Below, piece after piece: positions 1 through 9,685 of a stretch of 64,000 nucleotides of DNA (positions within the stretch are counted from its first letter, which is position 1; each line of letters starts with the position of its first letter). A program made the position numbers and the translations under genes. Under the pieces are notes generated by a model. That model saw only the letters and a list, made by a program, of their open reading frames with translations. It ran no database searches and was not told where the DNA came from. This DNA is from Phytopythium helicoides (taxonomy: Eukaryota; Oomycota; Peronosporomycetes; Pythiales; Pythiaceae): contig JANFNE010000032.1 of the NCBI GenBank assembly GCA_024867545.1, positions 558,001-622,000 of the forward strand. The letters are read 5' to 3'.

Positions 1-2
1 AC

Positions 3-551
3 GCCGGAAACGAAGCGGAGTACGATAACAACTACGGCGACGATGGTGACGACGGTCATTTCGATAGAGAAGAAGATCCGTCCAATGTAATCGTGATTCG
101 CATGGCAGGTGGTCCAATGAAGCAGTCGAGTTCAAGGTCTGCCGAGGTACCAGGGCGTCCAGAGCTGCTGAGGAGACAGCGCGTGTTTACTCGACGCGTC
201 CAGGAAGAGAACCAGCGGCGCGAGGCGGCTCATTCGAAAGCACTAGACCAGCAAAAGGAACAGGCGCAGCTCATGGAGCAAGAGGCACGAGAAATGGAGG
301 AGCAGCGTCGACGAGAGCGCGCGCGAGCGCTGCAGCACGAAGTGGAGCGTCGCGGTTTGATTGCAATCAAGGAGCTGCAGGCCAAGAAGGAGCGCGAGGA
401 ACGCGAGCGCCAAGCCACGGAACATCGAGCTGCACTCGCCAAGCGAACCATTGCTGCTCAAGTGCTCAGTCCCGAGACGCAGCAGCGCCTTCGCCGTCAA
501 CAGCAGCGACAGCACCGCAAACAACAGCAACAAGAACACTTCAACAACTGA
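3..551 (+). CDS. 3' end of a coiled-coil protein gene (partial)
   Basis: The frame is open from the first bases of the window to the TGA at 549-551, so the true start lies outside. The visible 182 residues begin with an acidic Asp/Gly/Asn-rich stretch. They continue as a long, highly charged helix rich in Glu, Arg and Gln (about 160-480), typical of a coiled coil. The protein ends in a Gln/Arg-rich basic tail. No enzymatic motif is visible and I do not recognise the family. A GTG at 93 and an ATG at 102 lie in frame, but the open frame upstream and the lack of any signal there argue that the gene continues leftwards. Function unknown. Confidence 0.6.
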   Translation, partial: AGNEAEYDNNYGDDGDDGHFDREEDPSNVIVIRMAGGPMKQSSSRSAEVPGRPELLRRQRVFTRRVQEENQRREAAHSKALDQQKEQAQLMEQEAREMEEQRRRERARALQHEVERRGLIAIKELQAKKEREERERQATEHRAALAKRTIAAQVLSPETQQRLRRQQQRQHRKQQQQEHFNN

Positions 552-831
552 TTGAGTGTGCCAGCACTTCTAGCAGCGCGAAAGTTTCAATACAACATTC
601 ATGGAGGTCTTTCGAATAGTCATTGAGATCTTGATGCGACGATGGGCTCCGCATGAACTTTCTGGACTATGGCCAGTAGGCAGACCAGCAAAAGTCCCCC
701 GACACCTTCGATCGGCCTTGTTGGAAGCCGATGAACCCAAAGCCGTTTTTGTAGTCCAAGGATGCTATCAACGTCATCCACAGCAAGGAAGTGCATTACA
801 TTAGGCGAAGGCATTTGCAAAAGCGACAGTG

Positions 832-1164
832 TCACTGGCCGCGCCACTTCTCCGACTTGGACGGTGGTGGAGCAGCGTCCCCTGCGCAGCGCAGCCCGAG
901 TTCGATGCAGCGACGCTGGACTTGATTGGGCGTCTTGCCTGGGAGCCTTCGAGCGATCATGACGGGCGTGTCGCCCTGTTGGGAGCGCATCACGCTCTCT
1001 TCCTCGTTGCTGAACGTCACATCGTACATGCCACCGCGGTGCTCGTGGAGCGCGCGGGACGATGCCTTGCGGTTCGCATCCTGGTACGAGTCGAGAGACG
1101 GCCTGGCATTGACTGTGATAGAATAGAGGGCGGCTAGCAGCGCAAGCACGCGATAGCTGAGCAT
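832..1164 (-). CDS. Small secreted protein with Myb/SANT-like segment
   Basis: A 110-residue product. The first 20 or so residues (MLSYRVLALLAALYSITVNA) form a convincing signal peptide. The middle part (about residues 50-92) reads as a Myb/SANT-like helix set: an FSNEEE start, an IARRLPGKTPNQV core and a final CIELGL helix. The first tryptophan of a usual Myb repeat is replaced by Phe, and the rest is shorter than a full domain. A secretion signal joined to a DNA-binding-type fold is odd. Either it is an effector-like secreted protein, or the true start is elsewhere and the leader is fortuitous. The 3' end (SEKWRGQ, stop) might be intron read-through, but I found no downstream exon. A frame of 228 codons overlapping on the same strand looks like a shadow. 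Confidence 0.45.
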   Translation of the reverse strand: MLSYRVLALLAALYSITVNARPSLDSYQDANRKASSRALHEHRGGMYDVTFSNEEESVMRSQQGDTPVMIARRLPGKTPNQVQRRCIELGLRCAGDAAPPPSKSEKWRGQ

Positions 1165-2407
1165 ATTGGGAGGAAAGCTCGCGGTGGTGTGTGAGACTCG
1201 AACAAACGGCGCGACGCCTCAAGACTGTTGCGTGAAGAGCAGTTTCGTCATGTGCGACTTGTGAAGAGTGCAATGATGCGACGCGAAAATCACCGGATCG
1301 CATTTTTCATGAAAGAGCACAGGCGAGCCGCTGCCTCGTCAATGTTGACTCACGAGCAAAGCAGATCCCGGCGTGCAGTGAACGGGCACAGAAGTGGATA
1401 CGGTACGTCAATGTGCATGCGCGTTGCCTGGTGGTGCGCAATTGATGCGCCATGCCGCATGGTGATGATGGGACGAGTAGAACTGAAGCAGAGCGGTCAG
1501 CATGCCCGTCTGTGAGGATCATGACGTGGAGGACTAATCGCAAAGTGATTCAGCCACTAACGAAGATCCATTTGAGGCAGAGATTCAGGCCCCAGGCTCA
1601 AGTCTAATCTCAGCCTTGCCCAGCGCTCTGGCCGACGCGAAAACGACGAGAACGTGGTGTACCTACGCAACTGTGCTCAGTCTACGTGGAAAATACAGGC
1701 CAGCAACTTGCCACCCACGCCACAACTCGACCCAGCTCGGCACCAAGAGCCAGCAAAGCTGAAGGCCGGACCAGCCCGCTCACCAGCAGGTCGTCGGACG
1801 ATGAGCGCCACAAAGCGTGGGACCCGCGCCAGAGTGATATCGTATAGAGTGGGCAAGTCCAGGTGGCCGTGGCGCTCGCAGCAACGGGGCGACCGACATC
1901 AGGAACCTTTCATATACCATATTGCACGCCAAAATATATTCTTTTTAGGGTCATATATATATTTAATACCTCTGATACTAATACATTTGCATAAATTAGT
2001 GAATAAAGAAGCAACCTATGTGCGCGTGGGTACGCCGCACTGACTGCAACTCGGTACAGTGCACCTCCGAGCTCCTCCTACTGCAGCCGTCATTGGCTAC
2101 CTGTCAAACAGACTTGTGTAGTTATCCCTTCAACTTGGCGTATATATACAATCTACAAGTTATCAGCCGTTACTTGCGACCTGCGCTACGTCATAATGTA
2201 GCTGGCCAGCAGTTGCGTGAGCGGTCGGCAGTCGTCGACGGAACGAATGGGAATGATGGGAATCCTGGCAGCGACCGCCAATCCACAAGTCAACGGCAGA
2301 GCCAGGCGAGGCGCCAGGGCCTCTCGATCGGAGCTCCAGCTGGCGAGACCGTCTGGTGAGCCCGTCATTAGGCAAAGTGCATGAGACCGAGCGTCGGTAG
2401 CTGTTCG
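1165..2407. other. Intergenic region upstream of the first transporter
   Basis: No gene is supported here. There is an AT-rich patch at about 1911-2010. From about 1910 to 2407 it is broken, diverged homology to the segment 7030-7594 in front of the second transporter, for example a shared GTGGGTACGC-type element and a shared CTCTCGATCGGAGCTCCAGC block at about 2320 and 7499. This is probably the promoter region of the transporter gene. Confidence 0.5.
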
Positions 2408-2418
2408 CTCCCTCTGCC

Positions 2419-4332
2419 ATGAGCCTGACTTTCGCGGCGACGCCCACTCGCAAGGGCGGCGACTGCCCAGCAGAGCGCTTCGACTCGGACCAGGAGCACG
2501 CGAGCGAGTTCTTCGTACAAAGCAAGCGCAGCTACTACCACGGAGGCGCTGAAGACATGCACGACTCGCGACTCCGCGACTCGACCGATTTCCAGCAACA
2601 GCAGCAGTTGCCCGATCGCTTCGTGGCCGGCAAGCAGTTCTTCAACTACCATGCATTCGGCAGTCTACGCGACGGACTTATGCCCATCTCGCTCCTGTCG
2701 CGAGCACACTTTGGCCTTGCGGTCACGGCCTTCTTCGCAGGCGTATGCCTCACGTTCCTCCGCTACGGCTATCGACCGCTACTTGTGGCGTACCTGAGCA
2801 AGCACCACCCGTCGCAGTATAATGCTGGACGATATCTACTTGACTGGCCCGGTGCCTTCTCAGTCTTCATCGGTCTCATGTCGGACTGCGTACCGCTACG
2901 AGGGACTCGGCGCAAGTCATACATCCTACTTGGGTGGGTCGTCAGTGTCATGGTGTTCACCGGCATCGGAATCACCAACCTTTTCGGTGCCAGCACAATC
3001 GTTGTGTATGACGATGACACAGAGCTGGCAGACTCTCTGAAAGACCAAAACGATCGCTGGGTCTTTGGTGCTCTGTACGTGGGTCTGAGCTTCTTGGGTT
3101 GCTTCTTTCTCCAAGTTTCGTGGGTCGTGGCACTCGCCATGATGATTGAGTTCGCTCAACGAGAGCCACTATATCAGCGTGGACACCTCGCTGCAACAAT
3201 CACCATCCTGTTCTATGGTGCAGAGCTCGTGGTTCAAGGCATCATCACCCAGCTGCTGTTCCCTTACGATACCAGCGACAGCGACAGCGAAAGCATTAGC
3301 AGCTCCACTGACAGCACAGAAACTGCCATGGAGTCTAGTATTTCCTTGAGCGGTGCCGGGGTTATCCTAGCCGTTGCCGCTCTTATCCCGATCCCGTTTG
3401 TCGTTTACATGTTGGATGAGGAGTCAAGTGACGCGATCAAGCACCACTCCCAGTCTGAAGCCGGGAATGCTCCACCTGCATATCCCTACACATCTCCTAA
3501 AGGGTCTGCTCCTCGTCAGCAGATCATCTCCGCCCCAACACGCTCGTCGCTGGGTCACGGCATGATGGAGCTGTGGCGTTTCTGCCAGCAAAAGGTGGTG
3601 TATCGCATCCTGTCGTTTAACTTCGCCTTCGTCATGGTCGTTGGTATCTACAACCAGAATGTGCTAGACGCACTTGCTCGTTGGTGTGATATTTCTCCTG
3701 CAAATGAGCTCGTGAATGAAGTTATCAGAGGCGGTTTTACCCTTGTCGGACTGATTCACGCCAAGTATTTCATGCTCAACACAAGCTGGAAGCTGATCGG
3801 CGCGCTTGGACCCATCCTCTTCTTCTTGATCTATGTGATTGAGACAATTCCCATCGTGTTCAACGCTGTGCGAGACAAATGGTTCTACTCTCTGCTCGTC
3901 GGGGTGCTCGACTGGCCCAAGAGCTGGCTGAAGCTGGTCGCCGTCATCTTGCCGACTGAAATCGCAACTGCCGGTAATGAAGGTGCCACGATTGGCGCTA
4001 TGTTGTCGATTCAAGTACTGAGCATTGCCGCTGCACACACTCTCTCGGAGATCCTGAGTCATATCGTGGGCACAAGTGTGACTATGGAAGAAGTTGACGT
4101 GGACGCTCATGAAACTCGGATGCACGTGCTCACCAACGGAATGATATTCTATAGCGTCAATCTGAGTGGTATTCTCACGGTCTTGTGGCTGCCGGCATCC
4201 AAGCTCGATGCGCAGCAGATGCGGGCCTTTGGAGGCTATAGCCGCACTTGGGGAACTGCACTCGTGCTCCTCTTCCTCGTTCTCCTGCTTTTCGTGCTCG
4301 TCGTGAACTTGGTCAAGATCATCGGCGGGTGA
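2419..4332 (+). CDS. BT1-family folate/biopterin-type transporter, copy 1
   Basis: The 637-residue product has a hydrophilic N-terminus of about 75 residues followed by about 12 hydrophobic segments. It resembles the folate-biopterin transporter (FBT/BT1) branch of the major facilitator superfamily: RAHFGLAVTAFFAGV, the YGYRPLL stretch, the GLMSDCVPLRGTRRKSYILLGW loop between early spans, and a C-terminal hydrophobic run. Family members import folates or pterins across the plasma membrane; the substrate here is not known. A Ser/Asp-rich loop (DTSDSDSESISSSTDS, about residue 290) and a long central hydrophilic loop (about 335-375) divide the two halves. There are no introns. It is 5187 bp upstream of a nearly identical copy and has the same length. 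The start is the ATG that is shared by both copies and sits just inside the conserved block. Confidence 0.88.
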   Translation: MSLTFAATPTRKGGDCPAERFDSDQEHASEFFVQSKRSYYHGGAEDMHDSRLRDSTDFQQQQQLPDRFVAGKQFFNYHAFGSLRDGLMPISLLSRAHFGLAVTAFFAGVCLTFLRYGYRPLLVAYLSKHHPSQYNAGRYLLDWPGAFSVFIGLMSDCVPLRGTRRKSYILLGWVVSVMVFTGIGITNLFGASTIVVYDDDTELADSLKDQNDRWVFGALYVGLSFLGCFFLQVSWVVALAMMIEFAQREPLYQRGHLAATITILFYGAELVVQGIITQLLFPYDTSDSDSESISSSTDSTETAMESSISLSGAGVILAVAALIPIPFVVYMLDEESSDAIKHHSQSEAGNAPPAYPYTSPKGSAPRQQIISAPTRSSLGHGMMELWRFCQQKVVYRILSFNFAFVMVVGIYNQNVLDALARWCDISPANELVNEVIRGGFTLVGLIHAKYFMLNTSWKLIGALGPILFFLIYVIETIPIVFNAVRDKWFYSLLVGVLDWPKSWLKLVAVILPTEIATAGNEGATIGAMLSIQVLSIAAAHTLSEILSHIVGTSVTMEEVDVDAHETRMHVLTNGMIFYSVNLSGILTVLWLPASKLDAQQMRAFGGYSRTWGTALVLLFLVLLLFVLVVNLVKIIGG

Positions 4333-4575
4333 GCGTCACATGTAGCTTTATCATATCTATCAACCATCACATATCGTTATTTAACTAGCTCGCATCTTTC
4401 GACACAATTCCCTAGGATACAGTGCTGAGAGGATAATACGAGAGCGTTGTCTCGAGGAGTTGCCGATGTGCATGCCGCTCTGTTGCTCTGTCCATGTCTT
4501 AGGCCTGCTTGTCATCTTGACCAAAGCTGCGTGCCTTCTGAACGGAGAATGCGGCACATACGTCCAGCCTCGCCA
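4333..4575. repeat. Duplicated 3' flank of the transporter, carrying an acyltransferase gene fragment
   Basis: The 225 bp after the stop are almost identical to the DNA after the second transporter copy (9520-9743). In the second location this DNA runs into the real 3' end of the acyltransferase gene on the minus strand. Here only its last 20-25 codons (about 4499-4575, minus strand, ending at the same stop codon) survive, and similarity fades into unrelated sequence after about 4556. The segment is therefore a truncated gene fragment carried along by duplication of the transporter. It marks the second copy as the original locus. Confidence 0.8.
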
Positions 4576-4988
4576 TCTTGCGGCTAGCACTCAGTGAATC
4601 AACTTGTGCTCCAATGAAGCTCGGTAGAAGAAGAGAATCGACACTTGAATGGAAAAGGAAAGGTCGGGGATGCGTCTACAACAAGCATAGGAATGGAGCG
4701 TCAAACTTATATGGGTCTACGGCCTCGCGTCTCCGCGACACCGCGCTCGCGGAGGATCGCCGGGGCCCGAAGCTGTGCTTGATTCAGGTAGGCCAGCACC
4801 TCCTGCACCTGGGTATGGACGCTCATGGCGGCTCGGCTGTCTGCAAATGACCTTCCCACCCTCTCCACAGCGCCTCCCATAGGACCCCGCCATCGCCACC
4901 TGCCGCATCGGCAAGTCATGACTTCAAGATAAACCCAAAATGACTTTCAGGGATACATACTATCGGCACCCCCCCCCCTCCCAACCAG

Positions 4989-5190
4989 ATAATTATATCA
5001 ATGACTATCTGGTAGTCAAATTGAGTCTTAAACGGGACTTTTTGGCGTATTTGATTGACCCGACGCACCAATCAGATACGCCAAATAGTCCCACCATAAC
5101 TGACTATCAGGTAGTCATTAGTCTAAAACAAAACATGGTGCGTATCTGATTGGCCGGTCGATGCCGTGGCGCACCAATCAGGTGCGCCGA
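4989..5190. repeat. Foldback (hairpin) repeat, MITE-like
   Basis: Nested inverted repeats. Arms at 5034-5057 and 5069-5092 pair over 24 nt with about two mismatches around an 11-nt loop. They are flanked by two copies of a near-palindromic TGACTATC(T/A)GGTAGTCA at 5002-5018 and 5101-5117. A second hairpin pairs 5138-5154 with 5174-5188 and reuses the same CTGATTGG/CCAATCAG core. No coding potential is visible. The structure suggests a small foldback transposon or the remnant of one. Terminal target-site duplications were not identified. Confidence 0.6.
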
Positions 5191-5698
5191 AAAGTCCCGC
5201 ACCACACCGTGTTTTGATCTGTCGCCCGAAAACTAGTATCTATATAATAGATTACAAGTACATATATAATACTAGAAGTCTTATACGCTTCCTCCGTGAA
5301 AGTAGACGTCACATAGTTACAGATTCAGGCGACGTCAGCTCGAGCAAAACTCACCGCAAAGCAATGGCGACCGGGACCGCACTACTACGGTTGCTATGGT
5401 GATTGCGGAGGAGGGCGTGTCCATATGCTGAATGAAACGCATTGGGTCTTCGAATCTTAGGAGGCATTCGCTGGATTGTACGAATTGGATGATCGAGGAC
5501 GGCCTCGCGAGATCAAATGCATCCGCATCAACCCGCAGTCGGCGATTGCAAACTCCATCGCCTTAAGTTCTTAGTGTATGACCACGACTCCTAGTTCAAC
5601 TTACCCTTCCAATCAACTTATTCCATCAAATAGTAGGGGACCGAGTTCACCACCTTTTTCGCCCAGATTCACCAACAAAGAGGAATTGAACTTCACAA

Positions 5699-6595
5699 TC
5701 ATCCCTGCAGCAGAAGGATGCTCGATAAATGGCGCGCACTGACAGCATACCCAAACACGCGCTCAGTTTCCTGTGGGCTAAACACACAGCCGCAATCCGC
5801 CCCCATGGCTTGGTCTAAGTGCACTCGAGAAGTTGTAGTCTGCTGTACGGATCTGATTTGTTGAGCACTGCGCATTTGATGAACACCTACAGGCATTGCC
5901 GAGACGATTATTGCAAAACTTGCAACCATTTCGACATGCCCACTTGGTTCTTGAGCACAAGGAGGTCGTGACAGCGCGTCCGCGACACAATGCAACGGTC
6001 AACTGATGTGATGAAGCGTGAACACGTACTGGGAGAAGAACTGCAACCACCATCTTGCCGGACAACTTGGGGGTGATTCGTGAACCAGTTGCAGGCGGAA
6101 TTGTCGGTAAACACGTTAAATGAGCGGCCGAACAGATAGCGGTGCCACTTGTCGAGCGCAAGCGTAACGGCATATAGCTCCTTCTTGTGCGATGGGCAGC
6201 GATTCTCGGTCGCCGACAGCTTCTTGGAGTAGAAAGGGACTGGCAAGTCAGTTCGACCGTGTCGTTCGGACAGCATCCCATCACATCATGCGCCGAACGC
6301 GGTTGTCGTACTATGGCTTAAAACAAGGTCATGTAGATCCCACTACAAGAGTGACAACCCTTCGAGAGTGTACCCTTCCAACACAATATCCTCGCGAACT
6401 TCGATTCACCTAATGGGCTCCGTGAGCGTACCATCGAGCCGCTTTGCGACTATTCCCTTGTGGGTGGCCACCTTGGAACCCAAACCCCCAGCGAACGATG
6501 TTGTAGTCGGCACCGCTATCGAAGAGTATCACAATCGACTTGCCATTAAGTACTCCTGCACAGCGCACAAGCAATGGGATTGTGTGAATAATCAT
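5699..6595 (-). mobile_element. Degenerate Ty3/gypsy retrotransposon fragment
   Basis: Three pieces of a pol polyprotein lie in order on the minus strand. At 6410-6595 there is an aspartic-protease active-site region (ILFDSGADYN). At 5908-6276 there is an RNase H domain of the reverse-transcriptase type (FYSKKLS, HKKELYAV, FTDN motifs). At about 5940-5995 and beyond, in another frame, is the ADALSRPP motif that normally follows RNase H. The reverse-transcriptase polymerase domain that should separate protease and RNase H is missing, so an internal deletion has occurred, and frames shift between pieces. No long terminal repeats were recognised. The element is dead and its boundaries are approximate. 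Confidence 0.75.
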
Positions 6596-6622
6596 AGTGT
6601 GGTTTACTTATCTTTGATATAG

Positions 6623-7594
6623 CCAGCTCAAATGCATAGTGATGATTGCTGAGGCGAAGTACACATTGCGGTGTTTCAGCTTCGTACTGGTATTTATTTT
6701 TTGGGGGCAATCGCTGCTCCTCACTGCTGCTGCGGGGATCTACCAATGTCATGGTCGATTTTTGCGGCACTACTGTTGTTTAGTTGACTAGTTGGAACAC
6801 ATGACAGTTCATTTATAACGATCAAAGTTCTGATACTCATTCGTTTGGTTGACTTTTCTGTGTACGTACTGTATGCCAACATGAACATGTAAGCGTTGGC
6901 GAAAAGTTTCAAGCTCATATCCTGTAGTTTGTAAAGGCAATCGTGCACTTAAGTGTGGATCTCCGACGGAGATTCTCCGTAGCTATATATCACTTCTCCA
7001 AGTCCAGGTGGTCCCGGAGTTTGAGACTTCCAATAAAACCTTTCAATATACATAATAACTAAATATGTATATCCATGTTAAAGACTTAGTATTCAAATAT
7101 GCCTCTATATATTAGTTGTGATATGTACATGCATCAAAGATGATGTTTAGTATAGCGCATGGGTACGCTGCGCTGGACTTCTACAGAACTCACGCCATAT
7201 GGAGTTCAAGGCGCACGACGATTTGATTGTGACCTGTGGAACAGCCTTTTCGTGTTGCCTCTTCAATGTGGAGCCTGCATATAAACACCAAGTCATTAGC
7301 CGTTACTAGCGACTTATGATAAAGCATGCTGTGGCGGCTCAGTGGTCGCGTGCACGGACAGAGGGACTGCTAACCAACAGGAGTGATGGGAATCTGCCAG
7401 GATTCCCATCATTCCAATCGTACACTTTAGCTCTTGGGCTTTGGCGGGATCGCTGCAAATCCAATCGGGCATGGCAGAGCCAGTCGAGGCATCTGAGCCT
7501 CTCGATCGGAGCTCCAGCTGGCGAGGTCGCCAGGGGAATTGCCATTTGGCAAAGTGTCGGTCGGCGCATGAGACCCAGATTCGGTCGCCAATCT
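6623..7594. other. Intergenic region upstream of the second transporter
   Basis: No gene is supported. The left part (6623-7010) is unassigned and could be further retroelement debris. The part from about 7030 is AT-rich, then shows patchy homology to the DNA before transporter copy 1. Unlike the coding regions, these upstream regions differ greatly. Identity starts abruptly about 11 bp before the ATG. Confidence 0.5.
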
Positions 7595-7605
7595 CTCCCT
7601 CTGCC

Positions 7606-9519
7606 ATGAGCCTGACTTTCGCGGCGACGCCCACTCGCAAGGGCGGCGACTGCCCAGCAGAGCGCTTCGACTCGGACCAGGAGCACGTGAGCGAGTTCTT
7701 CGTACAAAGCAAGCGCAGCTACTACCACGGAGGCGCTGAAGACATGCACGACTCGCGACTCCGCGACTCGACCGATTTCCAGCAACAGCAGCAGTTGCCC
7801 GATCGCTTCGTGGCCGGCAAGCAGTTCTTCAACTACCATGCATTCGGCAGTCTACGCGACGGACTTATGCCCATCTCGCTCCTGTCGCGAGCACACTTTG
7901 GCCTTGCGGTCACGGCCTTCTTCGCAGGCGTATGCCTCACGTTCCTCCGCTACGGCTATCGACCGCTACTTGTGGCGTACCTGAGCAAGCACCACCCGTC
8001 GCAGTACAATGCTGGACAATATCTACTTGACTGGCCCGGTGCCTTCTCAGTCTTCATCGGTCTCATGTCGGACTGCGTACCGCTACGAGGGACTCGGCGC
8101 AAGTCATACATCCTACTTGGGTGGGTCGTCAGTGTCATGGTGTTCACCGGCATCGGAATCACCAACCTTTTCGGTGCCAGCACAATCGTTGTGTATGACG
8201 ATGACACAGAGCTGGCAGACTCTCTGAAAGACCAAAACGACCGCTGGCTCTGTGGCACACTGCTCGTGAGTCTGAGCTTCTTGGGTTGCTTCTTTCTCCA
8301 AGTTTCGTGGGTCGTGGCACTCGCCATGATGATTGAGTTCGCTCAACGAGAGCCACTATATCAGCGTGGACACCTCGCTGCAACATTCATGATCCTGTAC
8401 TTCGTAGCCTATCTCATCGTTCAAGGCATCAGCACCCAGCTGCTGTTCCCTTACGATACCAGCGACAGCGACAGCGAAAGCATTAGCAGCTCCACTGACA
8501 GCACAGAAACTGCCATGGAGTCTAGTATTTCCTTGAGCGGTGCCGGGGTTATCCTAGCCGTTGCCGCTCTTATCCCGATCCCGTTTGTCGTTTACATGTT
8601 GGATGAGGAGTCAAGTGACGCGATCAAGCACCACTCCCAGTCTGAAGCCGGGAATGCTCCACCTGCATATCCCTACACATCTCCTAAAGGGTCTGCTCCT
8701 CGTCAGCAGATCATCTCCGCCCCAACACGCTCGTCGCTGGGTCACGGCATGATGGAGCTGTGGCGTTTCTGCCAGCAAAAGGTGGTGTATCGCATCCTGT
8801 CGTTTAACTTCGCCTTCGTCATGGTCGTTGGTATCTACAACCAGAATGTGCTAGACGCACTTGCTCGTTGGTGTGATATTTCTCCTGCAAATGAGCTCGT
8901 GAATGAAGTTATCAGAGGCGGTTTTACCCTTGTCGGACTGATTCACGCCAAGTATTTCATGCTCAACACAAGCTGGAAGCTGATCGGCGCGCTTGGACCC
9001 ATCCTCTTCTTCTTGATCTATGTGATTGAGACAATTCCCATCGTGTTCAACGCTGTGCGAGACAAATGGTTCTACTCTCTGCTCGTCGGGGTGCTCGACT
9101 GGCCCAAGAGCTGGCTGAAGCTGGTCGCCGTCATCTTGCCGACTGAAATCGCAACTGCCGGTAATGAAGGTGCCACGATTGGCGCTATGTTGTCGATTCA
9201 AGTACTGAGCATTGCCGCTGCACACACTCTCTCGGAGATCCTGAGTCACATCGTGAGCACGTGTGTGACTATGGAAGAAGTTGACGTGGACGCTCATGAA
9301 ACTCGGATGCACGTGTTTATTAAGGGGATGGTGTTTTACACTGTCAATCTGAGTGGTATTCTCACGGTCTTGTGGCTGCCGGCATCCAAGCTCGATGCGC
9401 AGCAGATGCGGGCCTTTGGAGGCTATAGCCGCACTTGGGGAACTGCACTCGTGCTCCTCTTCCTCGTTCTCCTGCTTTTCGTGCTCGTCGTGAACTTGGT
9501 CAAGATCATCGGCGGGTGA
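7606..9519 (+). CDS. BT1-family folate/biopterin-type transporter, copy 2
   Basis: A 637-residue membrane transporter of the FBT/BT1 family, same organisation as copy 1. An in-frame ATG at 7441 would add 55 residues, but that extension lies in the non-homologous upstream region and is not matched in copy 1, so the ATG at 7606 is preferred. The two proteins are identical over long stretches. They differ in three short clusters, at about residues 215-222, 260-276 and 550-575, which fall in or next to membrane spans (for example VFGALYVG versus LCGTLLVS), plus one Arg-to-Gln change near residue 138. The 3' end lies 166 bp from the convergent stop of the acyltransferase gene, which makes this the likely ancestral location. 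Substrate unknown. Confidence 0.88.
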   Translation: MSLTFAATPTRKGGDCPAERFDSDQEHVSEFFVQSKRSYYHGGAEDMHDSRLRDSTDFQQQQQLPDRFVAGKQFFNYHAFGSLRDGLMPISLLSRAHFGLAVTAFFAGVCLTFLRYGYRPLLVAYLSKHHPSQYNAGQYLLDWPGAFSVFIGLMSDCVPLRGTRRKSYILLGWVVSVMVFTGIGITNLFGASTIVVYDDDTELADSLKDQNDRWLCGTLLVSLSFLGCFFLQVSWVVALAMMIEFAQREPLYQRGHLAATFMILYFVAYLIVQGISTQLLFPYDTSDSDSESISSSTDSTETAMESSISLSGAGVILAVAALIPIPFVVYMLDEESSDAIKHHSQSEAGNAPPAYPYTSPKGSAPRQQIISAPTRSSLGHGMMELWRFCQQKVVYRILSFNFAFVMVVGIYNQNVLDALARWCDISPANELVNEVIRGGFTLVGLIHAKYFMLNTSWKLIGALGPILFFLIYVIETIPIVFNAVRDKWFYSLLVGVLDWPKSWLKLVAVILPTEIATAGNEGATIGAMLSIQVLSIAAAHTLSEILSHIVSTCVTMEEVDVDAHETRMHVFIKGMVFYTVNLSGILTVLWLPASKLDAQQMRAFGGYSRTWGTALVLLFLVLLLFVLVVNLVKIIGG

Positions 9520-9685
9520 GCGTCACATGTAGCTTTATCATATCTATCAACCATCACATATCGTTATTTAACTAGCTCGCATCTTTCGACACAATTCCCT
9601 AGGATACAGTGCTGAGATGATAATACGAGAGCGTTGTCTCGAGGAGTTGCCGATGTGCATGCCGCTCTGTTGCTCTGTCCATGTC

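Noticed and set aside
620..1303. 228-codon frame on the minus strand
   Set aside because: Overlaps the small secreted protein frame, is Arg/His-rich and shows no motif; likely a shadow.
1654..2043. 129-codon plus-strand frame
   Set aside because: Runs through AT-rich DNA, no motif, no counterpart before transporter copy 2.
7441..7605. 55-residue N-terminal extension of transporter copy 2
   Set aside because: Lies in non-homologous promoter DNA, absent from copy 1. The shared ATG at 7606 is preferred.
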